Positions 26,669 to 35,025 of a DNA stretch of 59,208 nucleotides are shown one piece after another. A model generated the notes under the pieces. It did no database searches. It saw only the letters and a list, made by a program, of their open reading frames with translations, and was not told the origin of the DNA. A program made the translations under genes and the position numbers. Origin of the DNA: Thioalkalivibrio sp. XN8 (lineage in GTDB: Bacteria > Pseudomonadota > Gammaproteobacteria > Steroidobacterales > XN24); contig NZ_JAALFH010000061.1 in assembly GCF_011058255.1 (NCBI RefSeq), positions 1-59,208 of the forward strand. Direction: 5' to 3'. Within the stretch, counting starts at the first letter, position 1; the number at the start of each line of letters is the position of its first letter.

Positions 26669-27397
26669 ATGTATCCGAGACTTACTAGGGCGCCGGTGCG
26701 CGAGGCGGTCATCGACGTTCGGGCCTCATTTGAGAAGCCCCCGCCAAGCGCATCTTATAAGAAATTTCAGGAAGCCCTTTCCGGGCAATTTCCCAAGGCG
26801 GCTCCCCTACAGCATGTGCAGCTCAGCTACAACTTAGACAGTCGAGAATCTAGTCAAAAGCATATCGAACTCGGAATGCGGCTGGACAACCCTGAAACTG
26901 CAGAGGTAGTCCAAGCAAAGCCTGAAGGGATCATATATAGCAAACTGGCTCCGTACGACACGTGGGACACGTTAGTTAGGTCTGCGCGCGAGGTGGCGGA
27001 GGTTTATTGGGAGATATTCTCTCCCAGGCAGGTCGCGAGAATATCGACGAGGTTCATCAATGTTATCAGCCTACCCGAGGGCCCAATCGACTTTGACGAA
27101 TACCTCGTGTTTGGGCCCCAGCTACCGAAGGGCCTGCCTCAGACCGTATCGGAATTCCAGAATCGCATCGTTTCGCCTCAGCCGGACGGCAAGACGTTGC
27201 TAGTAATAAGCACTAGATTCCCCGGGCCCGAAGTGGGCTCTGGTATATCAGTTGTATTAGATATCGACGCCGTAAGAAATGCTGTCTTTCGCGACTTGGC
27301 TAGTGCATTTGAGTCTCTTGGCGAACTCAGGAGTCTGAAGAACGCGGCCTTTTTTAACTCAATAACTGATTGCACCAGGGAACAACTAAATGGCTGA
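26669..27397 (+). CDS. TIGR04255 family protein
   Basis: 242 aa. The start RAPVREAVIDVRASF and the middle RISTRFINVISLPEGPIDFDEYL match the TIGR04255 family, soluble proteins of unknown function often in mobile regions. No Shine-Dalgarno is evident before ATG 26669, so translation may be leaderless. The end overlaps the next gene by 8 bp, indicating an operon. First gene of island 1; codon use is markedly less GC-rich than in the chromosomal genes to the left. Confidence 0.82.
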   Translation: MYPRLTRAPVREAVIDVRASFEKPPPSASYKKFQEALSGQFPKAAPLQHVQLSYNLDSRESSQKHIELGMRLDNPETAEVVQAKPEGIIYSKLAPYDTWDTLVRSAREVAEVYWEIFSPRQVARISTRFINVISLPEGPIDFDEYLVFGPQLPKGLPQTVSEFQNRIVSPQPDGKTLLVISTRFPGPEVGSGISVVLDIDAVRNAVFRDLASAFESLGELRSLKNAAFFNSITDCTREQLNG

Positions 27398-27863
27398 AGC
27401 TGCACTCAACTTAAGGTTCTCGCGGATGCCGCCATCTAGAGACGCCGTCACGGCGCCTGACGACCCACTTCATTCATTTGGGGGCCTCGACAGGTCACCC
27501 CCGTTGTTTGAGAGCGACCGCGATACCCGATTGATTACTCAACTCGTATCGGTAAGTCGCGCAATCGATGCGGATGGAGAAGAACCACCAACCCCCGCAG
27601 CAGTCTGGGCGGCAAATCAAATCATCGATTCGCTGCCAAGGTGGGCCGATGAGCCAGAAATTGACATTGACGGTCGGGGGGGCATTACTTTCGAATGGTA
27701 CCGAGATCCTACTGACGTCATTGTCGTAACTGCCGAAGGCCCGATAATCCGATGGGCCGCACTTCGGGGAAGCGCAGTCGCCCGTACTTCCGGATCAGCA
27801 TTCTTCACAGGGGATCTCCCAGAGGATTGTCTCCGTCTTATTCTGCGGCAGTCTCAGACCTGA
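27390..27863 (+). CDS. Hypothetical partner of the TIGR04255 protein
   Basis: 157 aa soluble protein, no domain recognised. Notable segments: an N-terminal charged stretch, then WAANQIIDSLPRW, and a GITFEWYRDPTDVIVV strand pair. It overlaps the TIGR04255 gene, as its usual short downstream partner does, suggesting the two proteins act together. Confidence 0.72.
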   Translation: MAEAALNLRFSRMPPSRDAVTAPDDPLHSFGGLDRSPPLFESDRDTRLITQLVSVSRAIDADGEEPPTPAAVWAANQIIDSLPRWADEPEIDIDGRGGITFEWYRDPTDVIVVTAEGPIIRWAALRGSAVARTSGSAFFTGDLPEDCLRLILRQSQT

Positions 27864-27874
27864 ATACGAATTGA

Positions 27875-28264
27875 GTGGCAGCAAATCCCGACAACCGATT
27901 CGCTCGTTACATTTCTGAACGTAACAAACTACGTAGCGACAATAGCGTCAAGCATCGGGCTTTCCTTCCAGCAAGGAAACACGGCAATAACACTTCGGTA
28001 TTCGCTGTAGGCGACCTAGTTCAGCATCAGGCATGCGATCTGGCAAAGGAGCATGTTGAGCCGAGCCTCGGCAGACCTGTGCTCGGCTACGCCGAATTTT
28101 GTCCGGCAGATGTTTTGAAGGCAGCCCTCGTCTGGCGCATTGATGAGCCACCACCGCGTCACAGAGTCATCGAAGGCTGGCCTGATGCGAGGGAGAAGCA
28201 GGACGAAGCCGCTCTCGCTTTAGCGAGCTGCTCCAAATTTTGTGGTTGTACAACGGGCAACTGA
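27875..28264 (+). CDS. Hypothetical protein, third gene of the TIGR04255 operon
   Basis: 129 aa from GTG 27875, 11 bp after the previous stop. Segments SVFAVGDL, GRPVLGYAEF and DEPPPRHRVIEGWPDAREKQ look like a conserved small-protein family that I have no name for. The last 20 residues are Cys/Ala-rich and may be the edge of the real gene. Probably co-transcribed with the two genes before it. Confidence 0.62.
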   Translation: MAANPDNRFARYISERNKLRSDNSVKHRAFLPARKHGNNTSVFAVGDLVQHQACDLAKEHVEPSLGRPVLGYAEFCPADVLKAALVWRIDEPPPRHRVIEGWPDAREKQDEAALALASCSKFCGCTTGN

Positions 28265-28455
28265 TCGCTGAATTACATCGTTGATATGTTGGCGCAGCAG
28301 CCATTCTCCCACGCCTAACGTGAACATGTGTGGGATGACATTATTGATCAGACTGACTGCTCGCTAATTCTCTCCACTCAGTTTTATCGCGAGGTCGATT
28401 GGGTCGGGAGGCCGCGACATTGAAGTGCCCGGGCTTTGACGGATTGGGCGAGCAA

Positions 28456-29403
28456 CTATCCTTGGAAGACCTGTTCCCGATGCCAATCAAGATAGTCTCG
28501 ATTTGGAATCCATTCGGGCCTGTCAGGACGCCGAATACCCGAACCATTCAGCGAATAGTAGCTACGACCGTTGTTGAATTCGGCTCGCAACCTATCTCCG
28601 ACGACGAACTTGTAGTCAGGGGACACGGTGACGTATCCGCGATCGAAAAGCCGGTGGAGGTCACTGCGTAACAGCAGGCCATTATCCACCCTGTGTTCCC
28701 CGCCCCGCCCGTAAGGCACGATGTGGGCTGCCTCGAGAACCGGCACCGAGTGTTCGCCCGTGACGGCGCATGCTCCTTCGTATGCCTCTCGAACGGCGAG
28801 ACTGAACAACCCCTGGCCAAGCCGTGGGCGAACCATGGTCGGTGTCCCATATCGGGGTCCAACGTCTCCTACTCGCTCGACGTTCCAGTATCTTGCTCCC
28901 GCCTCCGCGGCGCTTAGGCATTCACGGAACACACGCTCCCCCTCGCCTTCATCGAGACGATAGGTCTTGCCCTGCTGAATGCCCGTTTTGGCCCAGTCGG
29001 CCGGGGGACTAATCCATTGGTCCTGGGAGAAGAACACGGGCGCCGCAATCATAATGCAGCCGATCTTGAAGCGCCCGTCCGGAGAGCCGTTATCTCCCCT
29101 TAGACGGGAGATCCGGTCGATCATCTCGGCAAAGCTTGCGGCTCCGTTCATTTCGCCGAATGACTCCCATGCCAGCCAGGCCGGCAGGGCTTCGAACCGC
29201 TGAAAGAACCCAAACCCCGCTATCGCCTTGAGCGGGGCACGAAGCTTGAAGAAGAACGGATCGCCTGGGGTAAGAGCTCGGAACGCACGGTTTCCATGGG
29301 GCTGCCAGAAATTGACCTCATCGACCTTCGGCTTGCCGGCGAGAAACTCGTACCAGTCCGGGTCTGTAAGGCCTATGTATCCCTTCGGCATGTTCACTGC
29401 CAC
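28456..29403 (-). CDS. Predicted restriction endonuclease: EVE/PUA-like plus HNH domain
   Basis: Up to 315 aa. N-terminal half (YIGLTDPDWYEFL, then EVNFWQPHG, then GDPFFFKLRAPLKAIAGFGFF) has the look of an EVE/PUA-type modified-base reader. C-terminal HNH: CAVTGEHSVPVLEAAHIVPY, then NGLLLRSDLHRLFDRG. Such fusions are modification-dependent restriction enzymes (COG3440-like). The GTG start at 29403 overlaps the helicase stop; ATG 29391 is an alternative start. Last gene of the MazG-helicase cassette. Confidence 0.85.
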   Translation of the reverse strand: MAVNMPKGYIGLTDPDWYEFLAGKPKVDEVNFWQPHGNRAFRALTPGDPFFFKLRAPLKAIAGFGFFQRFEALPAWLAWESFGEMNGAASFAEMIDRISRLRGDNGSPDGRFKIGCIMIAAPVFFSQDQWISPPADWAKTGIQQGKTYRLDEGEGERVFRECLSAAEAGARYWNVERVGDVGPRYGTPTMVRPRLGQGLFSLAVREAYEGACAVTGEHSVPVLEAAHIVPYGRGGEHRVDNGLLLRSDLHRLFDRGYVTVSPDYKFVVGDRLRAEFNNGRSYYSLNGSGIRRPDRPEWIPNRDYLDWHREQVFQG

Positions 29404-31328
29404 CCAGGCTCCCCGCCCGGCGGCTCGGCTACCTTGAGGTACCGCTCCGCATGGGCCTCGCCCTCCGGCATGCGAGTTGCTCTCTGCCTGAAATACTCAC
29501 TTGTCTCGGGGTCCGTGCAGAACAGGTAGCAGCCCTTTTGACCACGGGTCATGAGGGTCCTGTAGGTGTTCTTGATGATCCTGTCCGCGATCTCGTTCGC
29601 TCGCTCAGGCTCGTCCTTAGCCATTTTTTTGAGGCCCCGAATCGACCTGTCCTGTGACGACCGCTTAGTGAAATCGGTAACAACGTGACCATCTCTGACC
29701 ACCAGGTCCGGGCCGATGATGACACCAACATAGTCCAGCTCCAGCCCTTGGCACGTATGGATACATCCGATCTCATTGATTGAATCGGGCTGGAGAATCC
29801 AGAGTCCGCCATCCTTGTCGAGGTTCCAACGCATGGCGAACCCATGCTCGGGTATCGCGACATCCCTGATCGTCGGGTCCTTCTTGCCCTTCCAGTCCCA
29901 ACAATACCCCGCCACCATGCGTGCCTTGTTGGCCACGCGGTTCTTCTCCTTGATGAGATCCTGGAGTTTGTTGGGCGAATCGCAAACCTGGAAATCAAAA
30001 TCGATGCCTTCGAGCGTCTCGTTGGCGGTCGGACGAATCTGCAGGGCGTGATCCACCCAGGCGAGATAGCCATCGGAGCCGTTACAGCGGAATTGGGAAG
30101 TAAGGTTGCCCGTGTGGACGTCGGCCCTGAGCGTCTCGGCCCAACGCGAAATCTCGTCGATGGTACCAATGTCATCGGTCGTGACGCGCTGGTCCTCATC
30201 AACGAAGAAGACGCAGACCTTGGCTGACTGTATCAACTCCTTGACCTGGTTCTCACCGAGATTCTTGTACATGCCGGATTTCTCATTCAATCGATGCGCC
30301 TCATCGACGACGAGAAAATCGATCATGTTGGGCCTGCAGTCGGTGTAAGACCCGGAGCCCTTGAATAGATTGGTGATTCGGGTCTTCTTCAGGGTGCCGG
30401 CCAGCTTGCTTTCATATACGGCCCGAGGCGCAGCGTTGCGGGTCACGTAGTGAACAACCTTCTCACGTTGAGTCAGTTCTACAAGGAGATTGATCGCAAC
30501 AACCGATTTCCCTGTGCCTGGGCCGCCTTCGACGATGAATACCTGCTTGCGTCCGTTGGCTGCTCTTTGCCAAAGCGACAGCGCATGCTCGTAGACGAGC
30601 TTCTGGTCATCGATCAGTGTGAATTCCCGGTTGCCCCGCAATAGGGAAGCGAGATGGTCGGCTAGGTTCTTGGACGGTTTCAACCGCCCATTGGCGATCC
30701 GATAGAGAACTTTGTTGCGATCACCAGTTCGAACGTGAGTCTTTATGAACTCTGCTAGCCGCTCGACATCCTGACGAATGAAAACCGGCGCCTGGTCGGT
30801 ATGTTCGGCATAGAACTCCGACTTCAGGGCGGTGCCGTCGGCACAGTTGTGAAGATACGCGCATGGCACCAACTGGATATCGTCAGCCTGAACAGCTTCG
30901 TTGTAGTCACGGATCAGCGCGGCGTAGGTCCAGGCCTGGTAAGACGGATGGGTAAGCTCGTGCCAACCTCGGCCGACCACGGCTTCAATGATTCCGTCTT
31001 TCTCGGTTGCCTTCGCATCGCTCCACTGTTTCAACTCAACTATGATCGCCGAGTCCCGACCCGCCTCGTCAGCGCCGGTTAAGATGAAATCGATGCGACG
31101 AGAAGTCAGGGGTATCTTGAACTCAACCGCGACCCCGGCGTCTGCGGCGATATCGGCGCTCATCAGCACGTTGTTCACGTACTGCATTGAATTACGCCAT
31201 GAATTGATCTCGCTTTCGGATGTCGAGATTCCCAAACGAAATCTGAACGCTTCCAGAATAACGTTCTCGATCCGGTTGCTGAGGACGTCCCTGGTGAACT
31301 GCTCTCGAGTCTCAGCGTAGACGAGCAT
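29394..31328 (-). CDS. DUF2075 superfamily-1-like helicase/ATPase with N-terminal nuclease-like domain
   Basis: 644 aa. Residues 1-200 contain SRRIDFILTG and AIIVELKQW, spaced like a PD-(D/E)xK nuclease (Asp, then Glu-x-Lys). Then Walker A EGGPGTGKSVVA (about residue 266), Walker B DFLVVDEAHRL, VFFVDEDQRV, and helicase motifs near the C-terminus (IHTCQGLELDYVGVIIG, TLMTRGQKG). This is the DUF2075 family, found in defence and mobile regions. It starts 3 bp after the MazG stop and overlaps the HNH gene, so the three are one operon. Confidence 0.88.
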   Translation of the reverse strand: MLVYAETREQFTRDVLSNRIENVILEAFRFRLGISTSESEINSWRNSMQYVNNVLMSADIAADAGVAVEFKIPLTSRRIDFILTGADEAGRDSAIIVELKQWSDAKATEKDGIIEAVVGRGWHELTHPSYQAWTYAALIRDYNEAVQADDIQLVPCAYLHNCADGTALKSEFYAEHTDQAPVFIRQDVERLAEFIKTHVRTGDRNKVLYRIANGRLKPSKNLADHLASLLRGNREFTLIDDQKLVYEHALSLWQRAANGRKQVFIVEGGPGTGKSVVAINLLVELTQREKVVHYVTRNAAPRAVYESKLAGTLKKTRITNLFKGSGSYTDCRPNMIDFLVVDEAHRLNEKSGMYKNLGENQVKELIQSAKVCVFFVDEDQRVTTDDIGTIDEISRWAETLRADVHTGNLTSQFRCNGSDGYLAWVDHALQIRPTANETLEGIDFDFQVCDSPNKLQDLIKEKNRVANKARMVAGYCWDWKGKKDPTIRDVAIPEHGFAMRWNLDKDGGLWILQPDSINEIGCIHTCQGLELDYVGVIIGPDLVVRDGHVVTDFTKRSSQDRSIRGLKKMAKDEPERANEIADRIIKNTYRTLMTRGQKGCYLFCTDPETSEYFRQRATRMPEGEAHAERYLKVAEPPGGEPGWQ

Positions 31329-31331
31329 CGA

Positions 31332-31697
31332 TCAGTACTCCGTGTACTTCCTCGGGTCTCCCTTGACCTTGGGCGCGGGATACTTCTGCTTGTTTTTCTC
31401 GAGCTTCGCTCTGGCCGCATCAAGCAAGTCGACACCAGTAACGCCGGCCAGTCGAACCAGATAGATCAGGATATCGCCGAGTTCATCGGCTAGCTCGTCT
31501 CGCTTCCTTTGGTCTAGCGACTGGCTCTGCTCAGGCGTCAGCCACTGAAAGATCTCAAGCAACTCCCCGGCTTCGGCCGTCAGTGCCATTGCGAGGTTCT
31601 TTGGCGTGTGGAACTGCTGCCAGTCACGCTCCTCGGCAAACTTCTCCAGTTCAGCTGCAAAGGCATCAAGTTGCGTGGGCGAGTTGCCTGATTTCAA
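31332..31697 (-). CDS. MazG-like nucleotide pyrophosphohydrolase
   Basis: 121 aa all-alpha NTP pyrophosphatase. Metal-binding motif EAGELLEIFQW paired with ELADELGDILIYL, as in the dCTPase/MazG-like group that cleaves (d)NTP to (d)NMP. TTG start at 31695-31697 with GGAG at good spacing. First gene of the operon with the helicase and the HNH enzyme; a nucleotide-depleting or house-cleaning enzyme fits an antiviral cassette. Substrate inferred. Confidence 0.88.
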   Translation of the reverse strand: MKSGNSPTQLDAFAAELEKFAEERDWQQFHTPKNLAMALTAEAGELLEIFQWLTPEQSQSLDQRKRDELADELGDILIYLVRLAGVTGVDLLDAARAKLEKNKQKYPAPKVKGDPRKYTEY

Positions 31698-31790
31698 CGT
31701 TCTGGCTCCTGCTTAAAGTCTTGAGCTGGTTGCTGAACGGCAAGTTCTGATCTCAGACGTGAGCGGGGCACGGGGCAATAACCTCGTGCA

Positions 31791-31896
31791 GATGCCCCGT
31801 TCGCTGAGGCTACGTTTGTCCACTTCCTTCGCCTTGGGGCCCATTTCGGGCTAACGGTCTGAAATATAACCTGAGATTGGGCTCGTGGGGTGAGCC
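31791..31896 (-). repeat. 106-bp direct repeat, copy 1 (upstream of the MazG operon)
   Basis: Ungapped match to 34839-34944 with only scattered mismatches. It ends 94 bp before the MazG start. It contains GCCCATTTCGGGC and a GGCTC-N7-GAGCC hairpin. The gap 31897-32020 beyond it has no gene. Confidence 0.85.
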
Positions 31897-32020
31897 CAGC
31901 TGGAGTCAATCACAGCGAACGATTCGTCTGAACAAGGCGGATTGAGTACATTTCATGGCCGTTACCGGCTGCCAAGGATCGGCTGATTGAATTCCGAGAT
32001 GGCATCGATGGGGCGCGAGC

Positions 32021-33310
32021 TTAAACCCTTTGTCCCCCCGGATTAGCCCAAGCATCCGTCGCGTTAGCGAGCTTCACCAGGCTCTCGCCAAGTTGGCTTG
32101 GATGAATCGCCAAGCGTCGCAAGAGCAGCAACACTTGTCTGCAATATTCGGCCGGGTTGAATTTCGCGGGCGATGCCGTCAGACGAGCCAGGTCCCCGGC
32201 ACGTGCGTCAAAGTAGCGAATCTCATCATCGAGGCGCTGGCTGACATACCGGACAACGTCAGTTGATCCGTTCTCTGGGGTTCGGGCGGATTCCACCTGT
32301 TCCTTCTTATCCGTCCATGCTTCCCGTTTGACCTGATAAGCCTCAAGCGCAGCTATGCCCACTTCCCTCGCGGCTGCCGCGGCTTCACGCGCCTCTCGGG
32401 TACCAATAGCGCGTAATGCACCTCGCGAGATCCTTGAACCCCCAATTCCACCTGCTACTACTCCCAGCGCACCGATCACGATGACGCCGGCAGGGCCGAA
32501 CAGATAGCTGCCCAATAGCGCGCCCGTCCATTGACCAGTGGCCCCGCCAGCAATCCGTCCCGACACATCACCGGAGATGTTGGTTATCAATTGTTCAAGA
32601 TTGCCGGACCCGTCGGCAAAGCGACGAAGCTCTGCAGCCGATGCAGCGACGAGAGCAATCCATGGAAGCTCGAAATCGCCAACCTCCACCCCTTGCTGCA
32701 GCGTAGATTCGGTCAGACCCCGAACTTCCTCCAGTGAAAGCAATGGATCAACATAAACACCTTCCATCCCCTCGACATCGGCGGCGCGTTCTGAGTTTAC
32801 GATGGTAGGAATATGGGGATTGATCGAAAGGTGTTCGTGGATCGCCTGGGGGCTCGAAACGCACTTGACCTGAAAAGGGCTTCCATCCACCAACAAGTCC
32901 CATCCCTGTTGGCTCGGGGAGGTTGGGAAGGTGACGTCATGCCCAGCGTCCATGAGATGCTGAGCTGCTATTCGCTCTGCAACATATCCATGCATCTGGC
33001 TGAGGGAGCCTTGAAACGCTTCCCCGCTAAGTTCGGCCTGGGCATCAGCAAAGGCTGCGAAACTGAATACGCCGGATAGATCCTGCGCCCTCGCAAAGTC
33101 GATGGCTTCAAGGACCATCGGATCTATGCGGGCGGCATCGTAGATTAGGTCGCCCACAGTTAGCGTGGTAAAAGTAAAATCGCTACTAGCTATCAACGCC
33201 CGGAGACGATCGCGTCGATTTGCCGACTGAATAGGGATTGAGAGCGCCTCTCTCGCATCACCTGCTGCAAGAAGTGCCTGGACTCGCGTTAGCAGTTCAC
33301 CGTTCGTCAT
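32021..33310 (-). CDS. Putative PD-(D/E)xK nuclease fused to a glycine-rich membrane segment
   Basis: 429 aa. After a helical N-terminus, YVAERIAAQHLMDAGHD, then QGWDLLVDG and FQVKCVS (about residues 128-165) resemble a restriction-type nuclease core: Glu on the first helix, Asp, then Gln-x-Lys. Then a Gly-rich hydrophobic stretch (LLGSYLFGPAGVIVIGALGV) that could cross a membrane, and a helical C-terminus. No named family recognised. It follows the coiled-coil membrane gene by 2 bp. The nuclease assignment is inference. Confidence 0.7.
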   Translation of the reverse strand: MTNGELLTRVQALLAAGDAREALSIPIQSANRRDRLRALIASSDFTFTTLTVGDLIYDAARIDPMVLEAIDFARAQDLSGVFSFAAFADAQAELSGEAFQGSLSQMHGYVAERIAAQHLMDAGHDVTFPTSPSQQGWDLLVDGSPFQVKCVSSPQAIHEHLSINPHIPTIVNSERAADVEGMEGVYVDPLLSLEEVRGLTESTLQQGVEVGDFELPWIALVAASAAELRRFADGSGNLEQLITNISGDVSGRIAGGATGQWTGALLGSYLFGPAGVIVIGALGVVAGGIGGSRISRGALRAIGTREAREAAAAAREVGIAALEAYQVKREAWTDKKEQVESARTPENGSTDVVRYVSQRLDDEIRYFDARAGDLARLTASPAKFNPAEYCRQVLLLLRRLAIHPSQLGESLVKLANATDAWANPGGQRV

Positions 33311-33312
33311 GT

Positions 33313-34743
33313 TCAGGTGATGTCCGCCAACCCGGGATACCGGTTCCGAGCAACATCCAGACGCGACTTCTTTTCCCTTAAGCTGGCGACTGCGTTTTTT
33401 AACTGGGTGTCGAGTAACCTCAACTGGCTCCGCGACCTTGATAGCTTGAGCTTGAGATCATTGCTTTCGGCCGTGAGCATATGAATCTCCTTCCTCATAG
33501 CCGAAAGGTCTGCGTCGGTAACCCTATTTGGAGTGGATCCCCCTCGTGGAGACTCTACCCCCGAGTATTTACTCCGCGGTTGCGATCCGACCGCCCTGTT
33601 TTCAGTCTGGCTATCAGTTTGGTCGCGTTGGGCCAATAGAATTTTTAGGGCGGTATTCTTGAGCTGGATGTCTTGGCTGACCCTACTGGCGGTTCGGGAT
33701 TGGGTTCGAACCTCCTGCGATAATTTGTCCCGGCGCTGTCTTAGCACCTTTCGCTCAGCCTCTGCCCGGTCAACCTTCTCCTGACAATCACGCACAGTCC
33801 GAATGGCGTTCTTCCATACATTCAGGCAGGTTTCGCCAGATTCGCCTGTTGCTTGCGGCGTGTCTTTCTGGGCACAGATTGCGATCTGTGTGACAACCAA
33901 AGGGATTAGCTTCTGTTGCAGCTTGCGTGTACCAGATCCGGTTAAGTAGAAGACGAATCCACCACCAAGGATCAGTAGAAACACGGGGTTTACCAGGACG
34001 GCTATAGTTGAGCTCAAGCCCGTGTACGCGGCGAACGGAAGGGTGATGCCAAGTATTCCTGCAGCCCCTGCCAGCATCGATACCGCAGCCGTGTAGAAAG
34101 CGAACCCGCCAACCTGGACTGCAGCCACCAGCGCGGCGCTGAGCGAGCCCGTCACCAAAGCCTTTCTGAGCACAGACCTGGTAATGCGGTCCGCACCCAT
34201 CGCCTCTTTGAGTGCCTGCTGTTGGTCCAATGGAAGGGCATCGATGAAGCTCTGGACCTTGTCCAGAAGAGCTTCCTGTTCGGAGTCAGTTAGCGATTCC
34301 GGGTCGCTATCTAATCCGCCGAAAATGCGGTGCAGTTGGTCGCGCGTCAGTTCCCCAAGCGTTGAACCAGCGAAAGTCTTGTACTGCTTTCTATGGATCT
34401 CGATTGCTCGACCGACGATATCTGCGGCATGGCCCTCGAAATCGCGCTCGGCCTGGTAGTCTTTCCCGCTGATATCACAGACCTGAGCCATTCGCCCCAA
34501 GAGGCTAAGGATCAGATCAGGTCGAGGTTTGGTTTCCAGTTGCGCGATGGCAGCCTGGAGAGAACGGTCTAATTGCCTGGCTCCGGCTGCTCCCCTTAGT
34601 CGGGACGTCACGAGCGGCCAAAGCTTGGTTTCATTCAACAGCGCAAGGCAGCCTGCAAGTTCGGTCGGCGAGAGTGCAAGCATGGAACGCCATAGATCGC
34701 GGCCGTCCGACTTGCTCTCTGCCATCATGGGTGGAGCACCCAT
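33313..34743 (-). CDS. Membrane protein with C-terminal coiled coil
   Basis: 476 aa. The helical N-terminal 190 residues (LLGRMAQVCDISGKDY and following) are weakly reminiscent of YaaW-type proteins. Then two or three membrane helices (residues about 195-275, ending PVFLLILGGGFVFYLTG), then a long charged coiled coil with a Gln/Ser-rich break to the C-terminus. ATG at 34741-34743. First gene of a two-gene operon with the nuclease-like protein. It may act as a membrane sensor or tether; function unknown. Confidence 0.72.
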   Translation of the reverse strand: MGAPPMMAESKSDGRDLWRSMLALSPTELAGCLALLNETKLWPLVTSRLRGAAGARQLDRSLQAAIAQLETKPRPDLILSLLGRMAQVCDISGKDYQAERDFEGHAADIVGRAIEIHRKQYKTFAGSTLGELTRDQLHRIFGGLDSDPESLTDSEQEALLDKVQSFIDALPLDQQQALKEAMGADRITRSVLRKALVTGSLSAALVAAVQVGGFAFYTAAVSMLAGAAGILGITLPFAAYTGLSSTIAVLVNPVFLLILGGGFVFYLTGSGTRKLQQKLIPLVVTQIAICAQKDTPQATGESGETCLNVWKNAIRTVRDCQEKVDRAEAERKVLRQRRDKLSQEVRTQSRTASRVSQDIQLKNTALKILLAQRDQTDSQTENRAVGSQPRSKYSGVESPRGGSTPNRVTDADLSAMRKEIHMLTAESNDLKLKLSRSRSQLRLLDTQLKNAVASLREKKSRLDVARNRYPGLADIT

Positions 34744-34838
34744 AGTCTTCTGATCACCCTGACCGAAGCGGACGATCCGATGTTCGGTAGTGACTCAGCC
34801 AGGCCCAGGCGGAGCGCCGGCGTGATGAACTTGGCAGG

Positions 34839-34944
34839 GATGTCCCGTTCGCTGAGGCTACGTTTGTCCATTTCCGTCGCCTTGGGGCCCATTTCGGGCT
34901 AACCCGCCGAAATATAACCCGAGATTGGGCTCGTGGGGTGAGCC
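34839..34944 (-). repeat. 106-bp direct repeat, copy 2 (upstream of the nuclease/coiled-coil operon)
   Basis: Same orientation as copy 1, offset 3048 bp with no gaps. It ends 95 bp before the start at 34743. The remaining gap to 35025 contains no other recognisable feature. Confidence 0.85.
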
Positions 34945-35025
34945 TGGCTTCATGGAATTGACGTAATTCGCAGTTTGTAAATCGCACCGTTGACGACACG
35001 TCGCACACTTTGTTACCCATGGCCT

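Noticed and set aside
31694-31909. Short ORF over the 106-bp repeat (WAPRRRKWTNV-type peptide)
   Set aside because: Present only because both repeat copies are open in that frame; no ribosome-binding site, better read as a DNA repeat.
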